Positions 27,521-34,447 of a stretch of 64,000 nucleotides of DNA are shown piece by piece (within the stretch, counting starts at the first letter, position 1; every line of letters begins with the position of its first letter). Origin of the DNA: an uncultured Alphaproteobacteria bacterium. GTDB taxonomy: Bacteria; Pseudomonadota; Alphaproteobacteria; Rs-D84. The stretch lies in the NCBI GenBank assembly GCA_934276735.1, contig CAKQTG010000002.1, forward strand, positions 62,001 through 126,000, given 5' to 3'. The notes below the pieces were generated by a model. It saw only the letters and a list, made by a program, of their open reading frames with translations. It was not told the origin of the DNA and did not search any database. The translations under genes were made by a program, and so were the position numbers.

Positions 27521-28407
27521 CAATAAGCACCCTGGGTTTTACAGTCGGCAAATTTTATCCCGCGGGTCTGGCAATCACGCAGTGCAGCCAAATCTGACTC
27601 TATTACCGCCAGTTGCGCCCAATATGTATTGCACCATGCTGCGCGACGCTGTTCCATGCGTTGCAGGTAGGTTTCTTCGGATTCCAGTTTTAACTGTTGA
27701 TATGCCGACGCGTCCTTGTATGGTTCATATCCAGCGGCCGCGTTTTCCATACGTTCCTGGAATGAAATGTCAGCAATCGTTTTTGGAAAATCCATTTTTA
27801 CAACGCGTTCATTGCCGGCACCATTTTGTGATTGCAATTGCTTTAATTCCTGGTCACGTTCCATCATTTCGGTTGCCCAATCGGGGGCCTTGGGCGCGTA
27901 TGGATTTTGAATTTGTATCCCAGAATCAGTATTGGTTTTTACCGGCTGGGTCGCCGCTGGAAATGCGGTTACGCCATTTGCGCGTGGTGCAGCGATGGCA
28001 TTATTATCGCGATATGTGTTGAATTCGGAATCAATAAATCCTGCGCATGGTGTTACATAATTATGCCCAGAAATACTGGCCAATTGCACGGTCAATGTCG
28101 GACGTGCGTCGTCCAGTTTTGTATCAATACAGTTGTTATTTTGTGCGCAATATGATGCAACCAATGCCGACACAACCCGTTGGCAATCGCCGGTATCAAC
28201 GTCGGTGCCCTGGACATATACCGGTTGTGGCATACGCTGGTTATATGGGCTGTTTGGGGACCAAAATGGGTTTGATGAATAATTCTGGACGTTCTGAATC
28301 AACCCCTGGGGTGATACAGGTTTCGGTGCAGAATTCACATACTGTGTTGCCGCCAATGCACCACCGGTAAAGAGAGAGCAGAGAGCAGATATTATATACA
28401 TTCTCAT
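27520..28407 (-). CDS. Exported protein sharing a block with the GH108-like hydrolase, unknown
   Basis: 295 aa with the ATG at 28407 (AGGGG 10 bases upstream). Signal peptide MRMYIISALCSLFTGGALAA; its coding DNA contains a copy of the dispersed AGAGAGC repeat. Residues 207-252 (FPKTIADISFQERMENAAAG YEPYKDASAY in two pieces) match residues 28-77 of the 23431-24501 hydrolase. A Cys-containing N-terminal half (DCQRVV...CAQNNNC) and a C-terminal pair of Cys complete it. First gene of the four-gene overlapping unit 28407 to 23431; prepilin peptidase lies 28 bases upstream on the same strand. Confidence 0.6.
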   Translation of the reverse strand: MRMYIISALCSLFTGGALAATQYVNSAPKPVSPQGLIQNVQNYSSNPFWSPNSPYNQRMPQPVYVQGTDVDTGDCQRVVSALVASYCAQNNNCIDTKLDDARPTLTVQLASISGHNYVTPCAGFIDSEFNTYRDNNAIAAPRANGVTAFPAATQPVKTNTDSGIQIQNPYAPKAPDWATEMMERDQELKQLQSQNGAGNERVVKMDFPKTIADISFQERMENAAAGYEPYKDASAYQQLKLESEETYLQRMEQRRAAWCNTYWAQLAVIESDLAALRDCQTRGIKFADCKTQGAY

Positions 28408-28434
28408 TTCCAATAATCCCCTTGTCTGAGCTTA

Positions 28435-28908
28435 TTATATCAAAAAGGTCATTGTGATTAAAGACAAAATTGCGCCACCGATAAAGAACGGCGCAAAAGG
28501 GATATAACGTTTATGATTTGCGCGGGACCATATCGCACCACCGACGCATGCGAATATCAGGGCCAGACCCAACCCCTGGGGACCCATCCACAGGCCGCCT
28601 GTCGCAATCAATTTTATGTCGCCCATGCCAATTGGCGTGTCGGCGTCTGGATTTTTACGGCGACGCACCCAATCAAATACAAAACCAACAATTGCCGCCA
28701 GTGCATATCCAAATGCCGCCCCGACGGTTGCCATATATGGACCAATTGGCCAAAACGGCGACCATGTTACAATCAGTGCGCCAATCAGCAACAGTGGCCA
28801 CAAATACGCGTCTGGTATAATACGACGGCGCAGGTCGGCCATGGATATTTGCCACGCGCACCACAATGCGATGGCCAACAGTATGATGAAAAAGATTTGC
28901 CAAAACAT
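28435..28908 (-). CDS. Prepilin peptidase, short A24A/CpaA-like form
   Basis: 157-aa polytopic membrane aspartyl protease that cleaves type IV prepilin-like leaders on the cytoplasmic side. The two catalytic Asp are visible: one in MADLRRRIIPDAY and one in the GxGD motif, PIGMGDIKLIATGG. The N-terminal zinc/methylase domain of PilD is absent, as in CpaA/TadV. No pilin gene is in view, so its substrates are elsewhere or in the unknown proteins downstream. Same strand and only 28 bases before the exported-protein unit. Confidence 0.88.
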   Translation of the reverse strand: MFWQIFFIILLAIALWCAWQISMADLRRRIIPDAYLWPLLLIGALIVTWSPFWPIGPYMATVGAAFGYALAAIVGFVFDWVRRRKNPDADTPIGMGDIKLIATGGLWMGPQGLGLALIFACVGGAIWSRANHKRYIPFAPFFIGGAILSLITMTFLI

Positions 28909-28983
28909 ATTTTTCCCCCTTGCCTTTCGATTCGGAACTGTGATAGAATTATATCATAAAAGTATAACAGGGGTTGATATAAA

Positions 28984-29604
28984 ATGAGCAAAGGTTGGGA
29001 TAACGCAACACTGAAGAAATTAAAGGGTCTGATGGGCAAGGGATTGTCCACGTCTGAAATTGGCAAGAAGTTGGGTATCAGTAAAAATGCCGTTGTGGGC
29101 AAACTGAACCGGTTGGGCTGGAACGCCAAGGCGGGTGGTGCGGCGGTTGCGCCGGCACCGGCGACCAAGACTGCGACAAAGAAATCGGCCCCAGCGACCA
29201 AGGTGGCGACGCAGGCGAAAAAGGCGACCACAACCGCGGTCAAGAAATCAACCCCGGCGGTAAAGAAAGCAACACCGGTCAAGAGCGCGCCGGCCAAGAA
29301 GGTAGCAGCGTCTGCACCAAAGAAAGTTGTGGAACAAAAAAAGCGACCAGTTGCCAAGCCAGCCGCGCCCAAGGTGACAAGATCCACCAAGGCCAGCAGC
29401 AGTAAAACACTGGCCATGCACCAGCGTATAATTCAGCATTCATTGGAAATGGCAAATCTGAAACCAAATCAGTGTCGTTGGCCGATTGGTGACCCGGATT
29501 CTGAAAACTTTCATTTCTGTGGCGAAACGGTGTTTGTTGGCAAACCGTATTGTTATGAACACTGTAAGCAGGCATATCAATTCACACCGCCAAAGAAAAA
29601 ATAA
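28984..29604 (+). CDS. gcrA: GcrA-family cell cycle regulator with Lys/Ala-rich linker
   Basis: 206 aa. The N-terminal GcrA helix-turn-helix is W-D-N-A-T-L...GKGLSTSEIGKKLGISKNAVVGK. The C-terminal RNA-polymerase-binding part is CRWPIGDP-(6)-FHFCG...GKPYCYEHC. GcrA binds sigma-70 holoenzyme and DNA, often at methylated GANTC sites, to time cell cycle genes in Alphaproteobacteria. Between the two domains lies an exceptionally long, histone-H1-like Lys/Ala/Thr linker (about 50-140) not present in Caulobacter GcrA. Runs forward from a divergent promoter region shared with the peptidase. Confidence 0.92.
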   Translation: MSKGWDNATLKKLKGLMGKGLSTSEIGKKLGISKNAVVGKLNRLGWNAKAGGAAVAPAPATKTATKKSAPATKVATQAKKATTTAVKKSTPAVKKATPVKSAPAKKVAASAPKKVVEQKKRPVAKPAAPKVTRSTKASSSKTLAMHQRIIQHSLEMANLKPNQCRWPIGDPDSENFHFCGETVFVGKPYCYEHCKQAYQFTPPKKK

Positions 29605-29631
29605 TTTCCAATCGTGGGGGAAAACGCATAA

Positions 29632-31677
29632 ATGCCGAACGAGAGAGGAAACCTTTTAACCATGCGCCGGTATGAAATTGCCGGAAACGACCTGGGGGCG
29701 TATTATGACGACGCGGGGGGGTTGGTGTTTGTGCTGGACCAGACGATTGCGGCGGACAAACCAAATGTTTTGCTGGTAATTGACGCGCCTGATGGACGCA
29801 AGTGGGACGATATTTTGGCAAACGATTGGCATGTTGATTTGGAAACCGTTCGGCCCAAGAAAGACAATAAATACCAAAAATTGGATATTGAATATCATGC
29901 GCTGGGGGCGTATGACAATCTGATACGCGTATATGATGATGGTGCGGATGTGACGGCTGCATTACAGATGATGGAAAATTTCCGGCGTGCGTCGGTGCGA
30001 CGCAGTGCGACCGAACGCCTGGATGCGGCGATGGCGGCGGCGGATACGGCGCGTGAAACCATTGAACGCACAAATGACAGTATTGGGGAACTGCAATCGC
30101 GCCTGCGTGAATTGCGGTCTAAATTATCCCAACAGAAAAAATCTATTGGGCGCGAACCGACAAAACAGTCGGCGTCCAAAATATTGCGCAGTGAATCCCA
30201 AATAGATGCCACGAACGAGAAATTGCGTCGTGCTCGGCGACGTCTGGCCAATGCACAGCGACGCCTGTTGGGGGCCGAAGATGATGCGCGTGCCGCACGG
30301 GAATTGCTGGCAAAGCTGGGGGATAATAATGTGGCGGCGGTGCCGACAAATGCGGGTGCGGATAACGTGGCGACAGAATCTGCGTCGCTGGTTGTGGCAG
30401 CCCCGACGCCTGCACCGGCGGTGGTGGCGGATGCGCCCCTGCCCCAAACTGTGCCAGAACAAAATACAGAAATTACAGTTATACAATCAACAAATCAACC
30501 AAAGGCAGAAGAGATGGCCGACGAAGAAGTAAAACCATTATTTGATAAAGATCCAGAAATATTGGACGAAGAAATTGCGTTCAAACCCATAGAGTTTGAT
30601 ACGCCGGCGGTCGCACCTGAAACGCGTCCGGCACCGGCTGCGTCGCCGTCTGACGTTGTGCCAGAACCCGAATATGTGGATGTGCGTTCGGACGCGCCAT
30701 TGTCGTTTGTGCCACCAACGTCACTGCACAGTGAAACGCCCACCCCAACGTCGCGACTGGACGATGATTTTGCGCCGATTTCAAATGTTCCGCCGGCACC
30801 ATCTGCGCCCGTGTTGGACAGTTTAACGCCCACGCAACCGGTGGCCGCACCGGCGGCACCCGCCCAGACAATGCCTGTTGATACGCCAGATGCGCGTCCG
30901 GCACCGGTTATGCCGGCGGTGGGTGGCAATGGTGGACGTCCGGTATCGCCGATTTCTGGCACTGCGGTGCCGGTGTCTGGGGATGCGCCACGTCAAAAGC
31001 CGACAATGATATATTATCTGATGTTGGTTGTGTTGATTGTGCTGGCGATATTTACGCTGTGGCTGTATCAGAAACGTAATGGTGACACTGTGCCAGAACT
31101 GGAAACAACGGCAACTGCGCCGGTTGTTGAACAGACAGCACCCGCCACAACAGATAATTCGCCATTTATTGAACCGGAACCTGTTGTAACGGAACAGACG
31201 GCCCCGGTCGAGGTCGCGCCAGAGCCTGTTGTTCAACAGCCAGAACCGGAACCAGAACCGGTCGCGGTCCAACCAGAACCCACGCCCGAGCCAGAGCCAA
31301 CAGTTGTTGAACCAGAACCAGCCCCAGCGGTTGTTGTGCCAGAGCCAGAGCCCACACCAGTGGTCATAGAGCCCGCGCCCAAGGTAATCCCGACCGAGGA
31401 AGAAGTAATCGCATCTAAACCGGCGTATAATGTGTCGCAACAAGAAAAGATGTTTGTTGCGTCCCCATCATATGATACCGAGGTTGTGTCAACCGTCACA
31501 GACACCGCTGTTGTCACAGAAAATGTCGCGGCATCCGATGGCAATGCACCGATGTGTGATGATGGCACCGCGCCCGATGGATATGGATGCTGTGCCGGTG
31601 AAGTATATTCGGACGTTGGCAACGGTGAATCCGCGTGTTGCAACACCAGTGGTGAATGCTTTACGCCATTGAAATAA
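29632..31677 (+). CDS. Membrane-spanning protein with coiled coil, Pro/Glu-rich periplasmic arm and Cys-rich end
   Basis: 681 aa, with GGGGG 11 bases before the ATG. Residues 1-115 are a globular cytoplasmic domain of no known family; 120-225 form an Arg/Ala-rich coiled coil; 230-450 are disordered Ala/Pro/Val. One TM sits at 459-481 (MIYYLMLVVLIVLAIFTLWLY without the last). After it comes a periplasmic PEPEP-type Pro/Glu arm (500-600) and a Cys-block CDDGTAPDGYGCCAG...ACCNTSGEC at the end. The order is TonB/TolA-like: energy or signal could be passed across the envelope, but no TonB C-terminal domain is seen. Follows gcrA by 27 bases. Confidence 0.6.
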   Translation: MPNERGNLLTMRRYEIAGNDLGAYYDDAGGLVFVLDQTIAADKPNVLLVIDAPDGRKWDDILANDWHVDLETVRPKKDNKYQKLDIEYHALGAYDNLIRVYDDGADVTAALQMMENFRRASVRRSATERLDAAMAAADTARETIERTNDSIGELQSRLRELRSKLSQQKKSIGREPTKQSASKILRSESQIDATNEKLRRARRRLANAQRRLLGAEDDARAARELLAKLGDNNVAAVPTNAGADNVATESASLVVAAPTPAPAVVADAPLPQTVPEQNTEITVIQSTNQPKAEEMADEEVKPLFDKDPEILDEEIAFKPIEFDTPAVAPETRPAPAASPSDVVPEPEYVDVRSDAPLSFVPPTSLHSETPTPTSRLDDDFAPISNVPPAPSAPVLDSLTPTQPVAAPAAPAQTMPVDTPDARPAPVMPAVGGNGGRPVSPISGTAVPVSGDAPRQKPTMIYYLMLVVLIVLAIFTLWLYQKRNGDTVPELETTATAPVVEQTAPATTDNSPFIEPEPVVTEQTAPVEVAPEPVVQQPEPEPEPVAVQPEPTPEPEPTVVEPEPAPAVVVPEPEPTPVVIEPAPKVIPTEEEVIASKPAYNVSQQEKMFVASPSYDTEVVSTVTDTAVVTENVAASDGNAPMCDDGTAPDGYGCCAGEVYSDVGNGESACCNTSGECFTPLK

Positions 31678-31683
31678 AACAGG

Positions 31684-31706
31684 CGCGCCAATTTGGCGCG
31701 TTTTTT
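31684..31706 (+). terminator. Terminator after the 681-aa protein gene
   Basis: CGCGCC/GGCGCG stem with a T run. Confidence 0.75.
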
Positions 31707-31713
31707 GTTGCAT

Positions 31714-31737
31714 TAAAAAAAACGCCCGTCGGGGCGG
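31714..31737 (-). terminator. Terminator of acpS (minus strand)
   Basis: CGCCC/GGGCG stem; eight T follow on the minus strand, 8 bases past the acpS stop. Confidence 0.75.
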
Positions 31738-31744
31738 AATTTTT

Positions 31745-32122
31745 TTAAATTTTTTCTATCACGACGATTGCGGCGGAATAATCATCCTGGTCGGTAATGG
31801 ACAGATGAACGCCCGCATCGCCACCCGCCAATTCTTTTAACGCGGCACGCGCGCCACCCGCAATCAGTAATTCCGGTTTGCCGGCATCGTTATGAACAAC
31901 CGACACATCGGAAAACGCGATGTCTTCGCCGAATCCGGTTCCTAATGCCTTTAAGAACGCTTCGCGCGCGGCCCAAAAGTTCGCCAGATGTTTTTCCGCA
32001 TTTGCGTTATCTGTGTCGGCATATTCCAATTCTTTTTTTGTAAATATGCGTTGTTTTTTAAATGCGGACCAATCCAAGAAACGGCCGCTTTCCACCAAGT
32101 CAATTCCAATACCCACAATCAT
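31745..32122 (-). CDS. acpS: Holo-[acyl-carrier-protein] synthase
   Basis: Attaches 4'-phosphopantetheine from CoA to apo-ACP. The 125-aa protein begins IVGIGIDLVES with the metal-binding Asp and has the W-A-A-R-E-A-F-L-K-A-L-G-T-G block with the second acidic ligand, then HLSITDQDDYSAA at the end. Start at 32122 is favoured because GGGGG lies 7 bases upstream; an ATG two codons earlier abuts it. Confidence 0.93.
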   Translation of the reverse strand: MIVGIGIDLVESGRFLDWSAFKKQRIFTKKELEYADTDNANAEKHLANFWAAREAFLKALGTGFGEDIAFSDVSVVHNDAGKPELLIAGGARAALKELAGGDAGVHLSITDQDDYSAAIVVIEKI

Positions 32123-32216
32123 GGACATACCCCCGTTTAGGTTTAACTGATATGCGCAATACTAGTAACTTTTTTCCGATTCGTGCAAGCATAAAATGCA
32201 TATGGTGGCGGCGCAA

Positions 32217-32247
32217 TAAAAACGTCGGTCTGGGGTGACCGACGTTT
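32217..32247 (-). terminator. Terminator after the 34-aa gene (minus strand)
   Basis: AAACGTCGGTC pairs with GACCGACGTTT around CCCC-containing loop, with a T run on the minus strand. Confidence 0.75.
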
Positions 32248-32259
32248 CGTGAGAGAGTT

Positions 32260-32364
32260 TTATTTTGTATCAGGCTTTTTATCGCATTCAGGGTGTGGTT
32301 TTTTGTCGTTGTGCATTTCACCACAGTGTTTGCATTTGCACATTTTCTTTTCAGGTTTTGACAT
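32260..32364 (-). CDS. 34-aa Cys/His/Lys-rich small protein
   Basis: Too short for ordinary gene lists. ATG at 32364 with an excellent AAGGA 8 bases upstream, TAA at 32260, and a strong terminator 13 bases later. The product is very basic with C-K-C-K-H-C-G-E-M-H and a later H-P-E-C, which could bind one zinc. Similar tiny zinc-knuckle-like proteins exist in many bacteria but I cannot name a family. Gene signals, not similarity, are the evidence. Confidence 0.65.
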   Translation of the reverse strand: MSKPEKKMCKCKHCGEMHNDKKPHPECDKKPDTK

Positions 32365-32509
32365 AGTTTAATCCTTTTTTGTTGATTGTTTTTGTTTTGT
32401 CCGGACATACATATGATACCCCGGGCGCGGCGCGCGAACAATATGCATGAATTCACAGGTAATAAAATGATTGTATTTTAAAAAGAAATAGATTATATTT
32501 GTCGGCGTT

Positions 32510-32586
32510 CGGGGTGTAGCTCAGCCTGGTAGAGTACTTGCATGGGGTGCAAGGGGTCGCAGGTTCGATTCCTGTCACCCCGACCA
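32510..32586 (+). tRNA. tRNA-Pro (GGG anticodon)
   Basis: Acceptor CGGGGTG/CACCCCG, anticodon stem CTTGC/GCAAG around ATGGGGT, T loop TTCGATT and encoded CCA. Confidence 0.92.
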
Positions 32587-32591
32587 AAATA

Positions 32592-32618
32592 AAAAATGGT
32601 CCAATCCGGACCATTTTT
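32592..32618 (+). terminator. Terminator after tRNA-Pro
   Basis: AAATGGTCC pairs with GGACCATTT; T run follows. Confidence 0.75.
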
Positions 32619-32659
32619 TATTTTGTGGCGATCGGAATCGCTCCTGCGGGGCGTGCGGC

Positions 32660-32691
32660 TAAAAAATAAACCGTCGCTTGGGACGGTTTAT
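32660..32691 (-). terminator. Terminator directly after the 31-aa membrane protein ORF (minus strand)
   Basis: ATAAACCGTC pairs with GACGGTTTAT; on the minus strand it overlaps the TAA stop of the small ORF and is followed by TTTTTT. Confidence 0.7.
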
Positions 32692-32783
32692 AGTATCCAA
32701 AACAAAATTACCACGATTACTAAAATGACCAACCCCAATAAAATGTATCGTGCAATTGTAAAAGAGTTTGTTTGTATGGCCAT
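32688..32783 (-). CDS. 31-aa single-pass membrane microprotein
   Basis: ATG at 32783, TAA at 32688. After MAIQTNSFTIARY the remaining 18 residues are all hydrophobic (ILLGLVILVIVVILFWIL), a single transmembrane helix ending at the C-terminus, so N-terminus in, C-terminus at or past the outer face. The stop is built into a rho-independent terminator, which strongly suggests a real transcript on this strand. The ribosome site is weak (GAA). Function unknown. Confidence 0.5.
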   Translation of the reverse strand: MAIQTNSFTIARYILLGLVILVIVVILFWIL

Positions 32784-32901
32784 GCGTTCAGTATTACATA
32801 TATGCGAACAAAAAAATATCGGTATGATTTCCCAGATTTATTTGATTTCTTGTGAAATCTGGTGTAAAATATCCGCGATTTAGAGAACAAGGAGAATGGC
32901 C

Positions 32902-33786
32902 ATGTTTGTGACTGAAAAATTAAAATCATTCTCTTGGGTGAATGTCGGAAATCCCGATCACGAAGATTTTGAAAAACTGCAAAATAAATACAAGATTGAC
33001 GAGGATACCATATCGGACATTTTGGATCCTGACGAGCAGCCACGTATCGAACTGGAAGATGATTACAAGGTTATCATCGTGCGTTTTCCCATCATCAATC
33101 GCGAAACAGATACGTTGTGGCACACGGAACCATTGTCGATTATTTATTCGGCGACGCGCGTTATCACCGTTTGTCGCAAGCGGTGCGATTTGCTGGACAA
33201 GATAAAAAAGGACGAAAAAACATCCCGTGAAGAATTTATTTTAAACGTCATATACTATATCGCGGAATCGTATCTGCGTTTCTTGAAAGAATTGAATAAG
33301 CGCGTTTTGGAATCTAAAAAGGCGTTGAGCAATCGTATCCATCGTCGCGACCTGATGGCATTGCTAGAGGTGGAAAACAGTTACACCCTGTATATGGCGG
33401 GGATAAAGGGCAATGTGGCGGTGCTGGATAAACTGGAAAAAATGCGCGGTTTTATCAAGAACGACGATGCCGCCGAATTGGTCGAAGATGCGCGCATTGA
33501 ATTGTCACAGGCGACCGAGGTTGTGACATCATACAGCAAGATGTTAAAATCTATCAAAGAAACATTTGAAAGCGTCATCAATATGGACTCGAACAAATAC
33601 ATCAATCGTTTGACCATGTGGAACATTATTCTGGTGGTGCCCACGGTTGTCGTTGGGTATTACGGCATGAATATGAAACTGCCGTTTGCCGAATACGACA
33701 GTGCGGCCCTGGTGATATTCTTGGCAATAATGATATTGCTGTTGGGGTTTGCATTTTTCAGTGTTGCCCGACGCAGTATCGTATAA
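32902..33786 (+). CDS. corA: CorA-family magnesium/divalent cation transporter
   Basis: Pentameric inner-membrane channel for Mg2+ (or Co/Ni). The 294-aa protein has a large N-terminal cytoplasmic domain, a long stalk helix and two C-terminal TMs. The selectivity motif is exact: YYGMNMKLPF after TM1. AAGGAG is 7 bases before the ATG at 32902; the ATG at 32896 abuts it. An inverted repeat CCAGATTT/AAATCTGG at 32832-32862 lies over the likely -35 region and could be an operator. Confidence 0.9.
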   Translation: MFVTEKLKSFSWVNVGNPDHEDFEKLQNKYKIDEDTISDILDPDEQPRIELEDDYKVIIVRFPIINRETDTLWHTEPLSIIYSATRVITVCRKRCDLLDKIKKDEKTSREEFILNVIYYIAESYLRFLKELNKRVLESKKALSNRIHRRDLMALLEVENSYTLYMAGIKGNVAVLDKLEKMRGFIKNDDAAELVEDARIELSQATEVVTSYSKMLKSIKETFESVINMDSNKYINRLTMWNIILVVPTVVVGYYGMNMKLPFAEYDSAALVIFLAIMILLLGFAFFSVARRSIV

Positions 33787-33788
33787 AT

Positions 33789-33816
33789 AAAAAATGCCCC
33801 GCTCGGGGCATTTTTA
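33789..33816. terminator. Bidirectional terminator between corA and adk
   Basis: TGCCCC/GGGGCA stem with flanking A and T runs; it overlaps the adk stop codon. Confidence 0.8.
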
Positions 33817-34371
33817 TTTTTGTAATGCGGTGGTGATGTTGGCGAAATTTTCGTTCACGTCTGGGCCACTGACATCAACGTCGCTGAATTTTATGCCGGG
33901 TGCGGTGCGCAGCCAGTCAATCGCCGGCATCGTTATGTTCCAAAACGTCGTTATTCGGCGGTGAACAATTGCCGCGTTGGCGTCGTCGGCGCGGGTGCTG
34001 CCCTCGGCATGGCGTTTGTTCAGGCGGTGTTCAATAACGCTTTCTGGAATATCCAGATAGATTACATGGATATTAAAATCGCGCGCATATGATTTGACCA
34101 GCCATTGCGCCTGGGACAATGTGCGCGGAAATCCGTCCAGCAATACGTCGGTGCCACTGCAAATCTGGGCATGCATCAATTCAAACAGTCCGTCGTCCGG
34201 GACCAATTCGCCCCGCGCAACCATTTGACCAATCGGACTGTCCGATGGTAATGTGCGCAACAGTGCGCCAGTTTCAACATAGCAATATTTTTTACGTTCG
34301 CCCAGCATGCGTGCAAATGTGCCCTTGCCCGCGCCCGGCGCGCCCATTAAAACAATTAAATCTTTCTTCAT
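33814..34371 (-). CDS. adk: Adenylate kinase, short form
   Basis: Balances AMP, ADP and ATP. The 185-aa chain has P-loop GAPGAGKGTFA, AMP-site segments ETGALLR and the signature LDGFPRTLSQA. The zinc-type LID insertion of longer adenylate kinases is missing, giving the short form (about 185-190 aa). A UMP/CMP kinase is less likely in bacteria. rpsA lies upstream on the same strand with its own terminator between. Confidence 0.88.
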   Translation of the reverse strand: MKKDLIVLMGAPGAGKGTFARMLGERKKYCYVETGALLRTLPSDSPIGQMVARGELVPDDGLFELMHAQICSGTDVLLDGFPRTLSQAQWLVKSYARDFNIHVIYLDIPESVIEHRLNKRHAEGSTRADDANAAIVHRRITTFWNITMPAIDWLRTAPGIKFSDVDVSGPDVNENFANITTALQK

Positions 34372-34389
34372 AACGTCATCATTGTATCA

Positions 34390-34421
34390 CAAAAACAAAC
34401 CCCCGACAAGGCCGTCGGGGA
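34390..34421 (-). terminator. Terminator after rpsA (minus strand)
   Basis: CCCCGAC/GTCGGGG stem with AAGGCC loop; minus-strand side continues GTTTGTTTTTG. Confidence 0.65.
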
Positions 34422-34447
34422 TTATAGGAATAATTTACAATCGTAAA

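Noticed and set aside
30823..31443. 206-aa minus-strand frame
   Set aside because: Antisense shadow of the Pro/Glu-rich arm; Arg/Cys/His-rich nonsense composition.
32100..32456. 118-aa minus-strand frame overlapping the 34-aa gene
   Set aside because: Runs through two terminators, acpS and no ribosome site; the 34-aa frame has all gene signals.
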